NCBI RefSeq assembly: GCF_001442535.1
Contig: NZ_CP013141.1
Coordinates: forward strand, 470,171-534,170
Length of the DNA: 64,000 bases
Reading direction: 5' to 3'
Source: Lysobacter antibioticus
Lineage (GTDB): Bacteria; Pseudomonadota; Gammaproteobacteria; Xanthomonadales; Xanthomonadaceae
The position numbers and the translations under genes were made by a program. Shown here in pieces: positions 57,756 through 64,000 of the stretch. How positions within the stretch are numbered: the first letter of the stretch is position 1; the number at the start of each line of letters is the position of its first letter. A model generated the notes under the pieces. It saw nothing but the letters and a program-made list of their open reading frames with translations. It was not told the DNA's origin and searched no databases.

Positions 57756-59246
57756 ATGAGCGAACTGCAAGACCTGACGGCGCTGATCCGCGCCAACACC
57801 GCATTGATCGTGATCGAGACCCGCGACGAGTCGCGGGTGATCGAGCTGTTCCGCCAGGTGCTGATGAACGTGTGGCGGGCGCTGTACCGCTGGTCGATCA
57901 CCGAAGGCCTGCGCCGGGTCGATTTCGACCGCGACGACGAAGAGACCGAGGTCGCGCCGGACATCTCCAACACCTTGCAGTCGATCCGCGACGCCGACCA
58001 GCGCGGCATCTACCTGATGTTCGATGCGCACCCTTACCTGGGCTACGCCAGCACTCAGCGCCAGTTGCGCGAGATCGTCCAGCGCCGCGGTTGCCAGCCG
58101 CACGTGCTGGTGTTGATCGGACACAAGGTGGAGTTGCCGCCGGACCTGGAATCGCTGGCGGTGCGCCACCGGCCGAGCCTGCCGGACGCCAATGCCCTGC
58201 TCAAGCTGGTGCGCGAGGAAGCCGAGAACTACATGCGCGAGCACGGCGGGCGTCGGGTCGAAAGCGATGCCGACGTGGTCAAGCAGATCGTGCGCAACCT
58301 GCAGGGCCTGGACCCGGTCGACGCGCGGAGGATCGCGCGCCACCTGATCTTCCGCGACGGCGCCATCGGCCCGGACGACCTGCCCGAGCTGGCCAAGCTC
58401 AAGTTCGAGCTGCTCAACCGTTCCGGCCACCTGCATTACGAATACGACAGTGCGCGCATGAGCGAGGTCGCCGGCGCGCGCCGGATCAAGCGCTGGATCG
58501 AACAGCGCCGCGGCGTGTTCGTCAGCGGCGATGCGCCGCCGGGGCTCGACCCGCCGAAGGGCATCCTGCTGCTCGGCGTACAGGGCTGCGGCAAGTCGAT
58601 GATCGCCAAGGCGGTTGCGGCCGGCTTCGGCGTGCCGCTGGTGCGCCTGGACTTCGGCACCCTGTACGACAAGTTCCACGGCGAGACCGAGAAAAACCTG
58701 CGCGCGGCGCTGAGTTCGGCCGAGCAGTTGTCGCCGGCGGTGCTGTGGATCGACGAGATCGAGAAAGGTCTGGCCGGCGACGGCGGCGACAGCGACGGCG
58801 GAGTGTCGCGGCGCGTGCTCGGTTATCTGCTGACCTGGATGGCCGAGCGCAAGTCGCGGCTGTTCCTGGTCGCCACCGCCAACCAGATCGAGGCCCTGCC
58901 GCCGGAACTGTTGCGCAAGGGCCGTTTCGACGAGATCTTCTTCGTCGACCTGCCGGTCGCCGAGGTGCGCGAGGAATTGTTCGCCAGCCATCTGCGCAAG
59001 CGCGCGCTGAAGCCGGAAGGGTTCGATCTGGCCGGGCTCGCCCAGGCCAGCGACGGTTTTTCCGGCGCCGAGATCGAGCAGGCCATCGTCGCGGCGATGT
59101 ACGCCGCGCATGCGGCGAACACGCCCTTGGCGGATTTCCAGTTGCGCGCCGAGCTCAAGCAGACCCGGCCCTTGTCGGTATTGATGGGTGAACAAGTCAC
59201 CGCTCTGCGCGAATGGGCGCGTGGGCGCACGGTCGCGGCGGACTGA
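57756..59246 (+). CDS. AAA+ ATPase of the Ycf46 type
   Basis: The 496-residue protein has an N-terminal region of about 230 residues with an ALIVIETRDESRVIELFRQ start, then an AAA module: Walker A GVQGCGKS (274-281), Walker B VLWIDEIEK (329-337), sensor and arginine-finger region (GDSDGGVSRRVLGYLLTWM, RKGRFDEIFFVDLP). The plan matches the Ycf46 family of chloroplasts and bacteria. The ATG at 57756 lies after GGAAGAA; a second ATG at 57729 is possible. Substrate is unknown. Confidence 0.93.
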   Translation: MSELQDLTALIRANTALIVIETRDESRVIELFRQVLMNVWRALYRWSITEGLRRVDFDRDDEETEVAPDISNTLQSIRDADQRGIYLMFDAHPYLGYASTQRQLREIVQRRGCQPHVLVLIGHKVELPPDLESLAVRHRPSLPDANALLKLVREEAENYMREHGGRRVESDADVVKQIVRNLQGLDPVDARRIARHLIFRDGAIGPDDLPELAKLKFELLNRSGHLHYEYDSARMSEVAGARRIKRWIEQRRGVFVSGDAPPGLDPPKGILLLGVQGCGKSMIAKAVAAGFGVPLVRLDFGTLYDKFHGETEKNLRAALSSAEQLSPAVLWIDEIEKGLAGDGGDSDGGVSRRVLGYLLTWMAERKSRLFLVATANQIEALPPELLRKGRFDEIFFVDLPVAEVREELFASHLRKRALKPEGFDLAGLAQASDGFSGAEIEQAIVAAMYAAHAANTPLADFQLRAELKQTRPLSVLMGEQVTALREWARGRTVAAD

Positions 59247-59276
59247 GGGGGCTGGCAAGGACCACGAGGGGCGGCG

Positions 59277-59843
59277 ATGCGTTTGTTAGTAATCGATTGG
59301 TGCAGGCACTGGCAAGGCGCGCAGCGACAGCGGCCGCAGGCGCATCGGTTCGCGCTCGATCATCCGAAGCTCGCCTTCGCCTTGATCGTCGGCCTGGGCA
59401 ACGGCAATTACGAGGAGGCCTGCGTCGAAGCGGATTCGCCGCAGGCGCTCGAGGGCTGGCGGGCTATGCTGATCCAGGTCGGCAGCGCCGTACCGGTCGA
59501 GCCCGACGCGGCGATGCGCGCCTCGCGCATGTATCGCCCCGGCTACGACGCCTACGATCAGGCCGGCAATTGGTTCTTCGTCAATCCGCGGCCGCGGCCG
59601 GAACTGTTCCAGGACGGCCCCGAATACGAAGGTTATCTGGCCGAGTTCGCGCGACCGGAGGACGAGGCGCGGTACTCGCCGCCGCAGACGCCATCAAGGC
59701 TTCGTCCTGGCATTGTGGCCGCGGCGCCTACGCCGGCAGCGCCGCGCAGCGGTTCACGGCGCGCGCTCGGAATCGCGGTGTTGATGGTCGCGGCGGTCGT
59801 CGCCGCGATGGTCTTGCTGCGCGGCTTCGCGGCGAGCGCTTGA
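59277..59843 (+). CDS. Hypothetical protein with C-terminal membrane helix
   Basis: The 188-residue protein starts 30 bases after the AAA ATPase with GAGGGG before ATG. It has a cytoplasmic globular part, with RFALDHPKLAFALIVGLGNGNYEEACVEA near residue 25, a Pro-rich stretch, and one membrane helix near the C terminus (ALGIAVLMVAAVVAAMVLLRGF). It would be a tail-anchored protein. I recognise no family; position suggests a link to the ATPase. Confidence 0.7.
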   Translation: MRLLVIDWCRHWQGAQRQRPQAHRFALDHPKLAFALIVGLGNGNYEEACVEADSPQALEGWRAMLIQVGSAVPVEPDAAMRASRMYRPGYDAYDQAGNWFFVNPRPRPELFQDGPEYEGYLAEFARPEDEARYSPPQTPSRLRPGIVAAAPTPAAPRSGSRRALGIAVLMVAAVVAAMVLLRGFAASA

Positions 59844-59874
59844 CCGGTCCACCGATCAAGCGCCGGCCGCCGCT

Positions 59875-60228
59875 TCAGTCGCGGCGTTTCACGTACACCC
59901 ACGCGCGCCGCCCCGACGCCAACTCGGCCTGCACACGTTCGTAGTCGTCCACTTCGTAGGCGTCGGCATGGGCCAGTTCCTCGGCGGTGATCGCGAACAC
60001 CATGCCTTCGACGCGGTCGTGCGGGTCGCCGCTGGCTTCGAGGATCGGGTGATAGGCCTCGCCGCTGGTGGCGACGACCTGCGCGTCTTCGATCTTCACC
60101 ATCGTGCGGCGATAACCGACCAAGGCGTCGGCCTCGCCTTGGAGCAGACGGCCGAAGGTGGCCTGCTGCACGCCGGTCTGTTGCAAGGTGCCGTAGGAGA
60201 ACAAGGATTCGGTGCTTGCGGGGGGCAT
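59875..60228 (-). CDS. Gamma-glutamylcyclotransferase-like (AIG2) protein
   Basis: The 117-residue protein has the AIG2/GGCT fold: the substrate-binding FSYGTLQQTGVQQATFG at the N terminus and the acidic ITAEELAHADAYEVDDYERV, in which the glutamate acts as general base. Related enzymes cyclise gamma-glutamyl amines to oxoproline. The substrate cannot be named. It converges with the hypothetical gene, leaving 31 bases between stops. Confidence 0.87.
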   Translation of the reverse strand: MPPASTESLFSYGTLQQTGVQQATFGRLLQGEADALVGYRRTMVKIEDAQVVATSGEAYHPILEASGDPHDRVEGMVFAITAEELAHADAYEVDDYERVQAELASGRRAWVYVKRRD

Positions 60229-60271
60229 GCGGACTCCGTTGCGCCGCCTCGCGGCGGCGCGATGCAGAAGC

Positions 60272-61255
60272 TTATCCGGCGGCGAGCGTCGCCGATTCGC
60301 GCACGCTCGGCCAGCGTCGCGCCAGTTGTGCGGCGAACATCTCCGCCGCCGGCGGATATGCGGCGAAGTGCAGGAAGGGTTCGATGAATTCCAGTTCCAT
60401 CAGGCGGAAGCCGTCGGCGGTCATCACCCCGTCCACGCGCACATAGGCCTGGTCGCGATAGCCCAGGGCGGCCACGGCGTCGAGCGCGTGCCGGGCCGCG
60501 GCGAGAATCGCCGGGTCGGGCTCGGTCAAGCTCGCACTGCCGCCGAAATCGGTCTGCACGCGGTAATCGCCGGCGCTGGGTTTCTTGAGCACGGCGTGGC
60601 TGTAGTGGCCGTCGAAGAACATCAGCGACCACTCGCCCTCGGCGACGATCTCGGGCATGAACGGCTGCACCAGATAATCGAGATCGCGCGGCAGCGCCGC
60701 GAGCAACTCGGCGAAGGCGGCCTCGCCGACCCGGCCGCGCATGGTATGCCAGGCGCCGCCGCTGACCGTGGGCTTGATCACCACGTCCTGGCCGGACATG
60801 GGCGCGACCGCCTCGGCGAGCGCATCGCCGGGCGCCGACACGGTCGGGATGATCGCGACATCGCGAGCGGCGAGTTCGAGCAGGTAGCGCTTGTTGCTGT
60901 TCCAGCGCAGCAAGGGCAGTTCGTTGGCGATCGGCAGGCCGAGGGTTTCGATCTGGTCGTACCAGGCGAGGAAGTCGTCGTAGTGGCGGAAATAGTCCCA
61001 GGTGGTGCGGACCAGGACGGCATCGAAGCGGGTCCAGTCCACCGCCGGGTCGTTCCAGACGCAGGCGACCGGCTCGATGCCGTGCCCGCGCAGGGCGTCG
61101 ACGAGACCGGCGTCGTCGGGATGGAACTCGGCGTAGACGGTCGAGGTGACCAGGGCGAGCTGGAAGCCGTTCGGCGACGCAGCGCTGATGGCGCCGATCG
61201 CGGCACCGGGATGGATGTTCGCGTCGTCGGACGCGGTGTGGGAAACAACGGGCAT
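60272..61255 (-). CDS. ATP-grasp domain ligase-like protein
   Basis: The 327-residue protein has an N-terminal nucleotide-type domain (DDAGLVDALRGHGIEPVACVWND), then an ATP-grasp pattern with GQDVVIKPTVSGGAWHTMRG, YLVQPFMPEIVAEGEWSLMFFDG, and RVDGVMTADGFRLMELEFIEP carrying metal-binding acidic residues. GGAGG precedes the ATG at 61255. Such enzymes make peptide-like bonds (as glutathione synthetase does) but the substrates are unknown. Confidence 0.85.
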   Translation of the reverse strand: MPVVSHTASDDANIHPGAAIGAISAASPNGFQLALVTSTVYAEFHPDDAGLVDALRGHGIEPVACVWNDPAVDWTRFDAVLVRTTWDYFRHYDDFLAWYDQIETLGLPIANELPLLRWNSNKRYLLELAARDVAIIPTVSAPGDALAEAVAPMSGQDVVIKPTVSGGAWHTMRGRVGEAAFAELLAALPRDLDYLVQPFMPEIVAEGEWSLMFFDGHYSHAVLKKPSAGDYRVQTDFGGSASLTEPDPAILAAARHALDAVAALGYRDQAYVRVDGVMTADGFRLMELEFIEPFLHFAAYPPAAEMFAAQLARRWPSVRESATLAAG

Positions 61256-61460
61256 GACGCCTCCATGATCGGGAGGGCGCCCTTGTCTCGGCATCGCGGA
61301 TCGAGCGTGGCGGAACGCGTCGGTTCCGTCGCAGCACCCCTCGGTCCGGACTGCGGATGGCCCGGGGGCGATCCGCAACTGGTGCGCGGCGTCGTGGCGA
61401 CGCCGCGCGAATAGTGTTCGATAGCACGGTCGGCGCTGTCAATCGCGCGGCGATGTTTTT

Positions 61461-61534
61461 GGGTAGGAGCGGCGCGAGCCGCGACTGCGCCGGTTCATGA
61501 GGTTGCGCGGTCGCGACTTGCGTCGCTCCTACCC
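61461..61534. repeat. Facing pair of REP palindromes
   Basis: One copy (GGGTAGGAGCGGCGCGAGC...) and an inverted one (...CTTGCGTCGCTCCTACCC) face each other with 38 bases between, so the whole can fold into a long hairpin. It lies 17 bases beyond the gamma-glutamyltransferase stop and could end or protect its transcript. Confidence 0.8.
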
Positions 61535-61551
61535 TTGAAGCCGGCGCCTTC

Positions 61552-63282
61552 TCAGTAGCCCGCGGCTTGGCCGTCCTTGCGCGATTCGCTGGCGCCGACG
61601 TAGCCGCCGTGGGGGTTGACCATGATCGCCTGGTAGCCGCCGTAAGGGCCGTGGGCGAAGCGCACGCTGTGGCCGCGGCGCATCAGCTCGCGCACGGTCT
61701 CGTAGCTGAAGCCGGTCTCCAGGTCGAGTTCGCCGCCGTCGCTCATGACCGTGGCCTGGCCGGCCGGTTCGGTGGAACCGTCGTGCTGCAGACGCGGGGC
61801 GTCGCCGGCTTCCTGCAGGTTCATGCCGAAGTCGATCAGGTTGATCACGATCTGGGCATGGCCCTGCGGCTGCATCGCCCCGCCCATCACCCCGAACGAC
61901 AGCCAGGGTTTGCCGTCCTTGGTCACGAACGCGGGGATGATGGTGTGGAACGGCCGCTTGCCCGGCGCGAACGAATTGGGATGGCCTTGCTTGAGCACGA
62001 ACTGCTCGCCGCGGTCCTGGAAGATGAAGCCCAGGCCCGGCGGTGCCATGCCGCTGCCCATGCCGCGGTAGTTGGACTGGATCAGCGACACCATCATGCC
62101 GTCGGCATCGGCGACGGTCATATAGATGGTGTCGCCTTCGTCGAGTTCCTTCGGTGTCGCCGGCTGCACTTCGCGCAGGGCCTTGTCCATCGAGATCAGC
62201 TTGCGCCGTTGCGCGGCGTAGTCCTTGGAAATCAATTTCGCGACCGGCGACTTCGAGAACGCCGGGTCGGCGTACCAGCGCGCGCGGTCGGCGAAGGCGA
62301 GCTTCTTGGCCTCGGTGAACAGGTGCAGGTGCTCGACGCTGCCGAAGCCGTAGGACTTCAGGTCGTAGGGTTCGAGCAGGTTGAGGATCTGCAGTGCGGC
62401 GATGCCCTGGCCGTTCGGCGGCAGTTCCCAGACGTCGTAGCCGCGGTAGTTGGTGCTGACCGGTTCGACCCACTCGCCGCGATGGGCGGCGAGGTCGTCG
62501 TAACTCAGGAAACCGTCGTTGGCCTTGAAATAGGCGTCGATGGTGTGGGCGATCTCGCCCTTGTAGAACGCATCGCGCCCGCCCTTCGCGATCTGCTCCA
62601 GGGTGCTGGCGAGGTTCGGGTTCTTCCACATCTCGCCGGTGCGCGGGGCGCGGCCGTCGATGGTGAACTGCTCCTTGAAGCCCGGCCACTTCGACAAGCG
62701 CGGCACCGAGGCGTTCCAGTAATAGGCGATGACCTCGTGCACCGGATGGCCGTCGCGCGCATAGCGGATCGCCGGCGCCAGGTTCTCGGCCATCGGCTTG
62801 CGGCCGAAGCGTTCGTGCAGGGCGAACCAGCCGTCGACGGTGCCGGGTACGGTCACCGGCAGCGGGCCGTGCGGCGGAATGTCCTTGAGCCCGCGCTTTT
62901 GGAACTCGGCCAGGGTCAGCGACTTGGGCGAACGGCCCGAGCCGTTGTAGCCGTAGAGCTTCTGGGTTTTCGGGTCCCACACGATCGCGAACAGATCGCC
63001 GCCGATGCCGTTGCCGGTCGGCTCCATCAGACCAAGCGCGGCGTTGGCGGCGATGGCGGCATCGACTGCGCTGCCGCCGGCCTTCATCACGTCGAGCGCG
63101 ATCTGGGTGGTCAGCGGGTGCGAGGTCGCGGCGATCGCGTGCGGGGCATAGACCTCGCTGCGGGTGGCGAAGGCCTTGCCGCTGATGCGGTCGGCGGCGG
63201 GGGCGGACAGCGGCAGGCCGAGCGCGCAGGCCAGGGCGAGCAGCGCCAGGCCGCGGCGTGGCGCGGTGATCGGTCGGGACAT
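61552..63282 (-). CDS. ggt: Gamma-glutamyltransferase
   Basis: The 576-residue protein is a periplasmic GGT. Signal peptide MSRPITAPRRGLALLALACALGLPLSAPAA; the large-subunit part carries LDVMKAGGSAVDAAIAANAALGLMEPTGNGIGGDLFAIVWD, and the autocatalytic threonine lies in GDTIYMTVADADGMMVSLIQSN near residue 384, after which the small subunit runs to GGYVGASESRKDG. It hydrolyses or transfers gamma-glutamyl groups. GGAGAGG precedes the ATG at 63282. Confidence 0.93.
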   Translation of the reverse strand: MSRPITAPRRGLALLALACALGLPLSAPAADRISGKAFATRSEVYAPHAIAATSHPLTTQIALDVMKAGGSAVDAAIAANAALGLMEPTGNGIGGDLFAIVWDPKTQKLYGYNGSGRSPKSLTLAEFQKRGLKDIPPHGPLPVTVPGTVDGWFALHERFGRKPMAENLAPAIRYARDGHPVHEVIAYYWNASVPRLSKWPGFKEQFTIDGRAPRTGEMWKNPNLASTLEQIAKGGRDAFYKGEIAHTIDAYFKANDGFLSYDDLAAHRGEWVEPVSTNYRGYDVWELPPNGQGIAALQILNLLEPYDLKSYGFGSVEHLHLFTEAKKLAFADRARWYADPAFSKSPVAKLISKDYAAQRRKLISMDKALREVQPATPKELDEGDTIYMTVADADGMMVSLIQSNYRGMGSGMAPPGLGFIFQDRGEQFVLKQGHPNSFAPGKRPFHTIIPAFVTKDGKPWLSFGVMGGAMQPQGHAQIVINLIDFGMNLQEAGDAPRLQHDGSTEPAGQATVMSDGGELDLETGFSYETVRELMRRGHSVRFAHGPYGGYQAIMVNPHGGYVGASESRKDGQAAGY

Positions 63283-63387
63283 GCGGGGCCTCTCCAGGTG
63301 AACCCCGACCATAACGCAGCCCGGCGACCGCGCGCCTGGGCCGAAGGTTGACCTCCCTCCAACTCCCGCCCCCCTGTTTCGCTCTCG

Positions 63388-63481
63388 GACTCCCAACTCC
63401 CAACTCCCAACTCCCAACTCTCGATTCCCGACTCCCGACTCCCGACTCCCGATTCCCGATTCCCGATTCCCGACTCCCGAG
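63388..63481. repeat. Seven-base tandem repeat (CCCAACT / CCCGATT)
   Basis: About thirteen units of ACTCCCA, ACTCCCG and ATTCCCG lie in the gap between ggt and the next gene. It is the reverse complement of the GGGAATC/GGGACTC unit after mnmG. Confidence 0.85.
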
Positions 63482-63573
63482 ACCTAGGGCTAACCCTAGC
63501 TCGGGCACGTACCAGCTGTTTCTGCACAAATCGCGTCCATACGCTGCGTTCAAGTATCCAGGGGGTGGCCGCG

Positions 63574-64000
63574 ATGAGCTTTCCAGAGTTCGACAGTGCG
63601 TTCCGTTTCGCCCAGTTGCCGAATCTGATCGATCACCTGCTGCACCCGCAGCCGTCGTCGCAGCCCCTGCCGCAGGACACCGCGCCGCCGCTGACCCTGG
63701 CCAGCGCACCGGTCGAGCTGCCGTATTCGCCGCACGCGCCGGTCGACACCGCCTCGCAAGAACCCTTCAGCGAGCAGCTCTACGGCCAGCAGCCGCAGAA
63801 GGCCATCGACACCTCGCTGGCCGAGCTGTCCAGCGACGTCTACAAGACCGACGGCGCCGGCACCGCCGGCTGGACCCGGCTCACGCCCGAGCAGTTGCTC
63901 GACCTCAAGGGCCCCGACGGCAAGCCCGCCGGTATCGACCCGGCCTCGCTGGAAACCGAGGGCACCGGCTTCCGCGCCGCGGTCTACACCAACAACAACG
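63574..64000 (+). CDS. N-terminal part of a possible lipase-like protein (cut by window end)
   Basis: The frame starts with ATG at 63574 behind GGGGGTGG and stays open to the end of the window, giving 142 visible residues. It begins MSFPEFDSAFRFAQLPNLIDHLL, has a Pro-rich linker (residues 26-60), and then LAELSSDVYKTDG and FRAAVYTNNN, which resemble the start of the DUF2974/class 3 lipase-like effectors of xanthomonads. There is no signal peptide. The catalytic GxSxG and any C-terminal secretion domain would lie beyond the window, so this is tentative. Confidence 0.5.
   Translation, partial: MSFPEFDSAFRFAQLPNLIDHLLHPQPSSQPLPQDTAPPLTLASAPVELPYSPHAPVDTASQEPFSEQLYGQQPQKAIDTSLAELSSDVYKTDGAGTAGWTRLTPEQLLDLKGPDGKPAGIDPASLETEGTGFRAAVYTNNN

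Overview
The window is about 64 kb of GC-rich chromosome from a Lysobacter-like member of the Xanthomonadaceae (Gammaproteobacteria). The assignment rests on codon and base composition, on the bioB-bioF-bioH-bioC order, on a zwf-pgl-edd-eda cluster facing a nag operon under a GntR regulator, and on several families of intergenic palindromic repeats. It is mostly core chromosome; the one intact insertion sequence is an IS30-family element. No tRNA, rRNA or CRISPR array was seen.

Layout from left to right. (1) 1-1368: the end of a secreted protein, then a large composite repeat. (2) 1369-7926: comF divergent from a biotin operon (bioB, bioF, an ACT-domain gene, bioH, bioC and an EmrE-type transporter), with a BirA-like operator between them. 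(3) 7971-11512: a SnoaL-like protein, an MHYT membrane sensor, an ACT+V4R protein and a PLP-dependent ammonia-lyase. (4) 11635-16861: an ABC efflux operon with one ATPase, three adaptors and one permease. (5) 17390-20628: two small lipoproteins, a candidate small RNA and mnmG. (6) 20830-26992: opgD, an FAD-dependent dehydrogenase, an M61 aminopeptidase and an ABM protein. (7) 26999-30390: a catalase/cytochrome b561 operon facing an ECF sigma/anti-sigma operon through two mirror-image promoters. (8) 30478-37959: the fused indolepyruvate ferredoxin oxidoreductase, a zinc-ribbon protein, a GNAT acetyltransferase, a second composite repeat, and a methyltransferase with a DMT transporter. (9) 38037-46957: nagA, a SIS-type deaminase and a GntR regulator, divergent from the Entner-Doudoroff operon zwf-pgl-edd-HAD-eda. 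(10) 46958-49071: a third composite repeat carrying the IS30 element. (11) 49072-57407: a LacI regulator, a thioesterase, a 63-residue peptide gene, a frameshifted membrane gene, PLD/YceI/SixA, ParA and an AEC transporter. (12) 57535-64000: a small inverted-repeat element, a Ycf46-like AAA ATPase, three genes with gamma-glutamyl or ATP-grasp chemistry, and the start of a possible lipase-like effector.

Several parts work together. The biotin genes make and close the pimeloyl moiety (BioC, BioH) and build the rings (BioF, BioB); bioA and bioD are not here. The nag and Entner-Doudoroff operons would turn N-acetylglucosamine or glucose into pyruvate and glyceraldehyde 3-phosphate, and they share a 12-bp motif in the divergent control region. 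The ECF sigma factor probably controls both itself and the heme proteins opposite.

The signals most worth checking are a structured repeat whose two hairpins co-vary between six copies, the mirror-image ECF promoters, a sigma-54-like promoter followed by an orphan terminator, the BirA-like operator inside comF, and the three-adaptor efflux operon.
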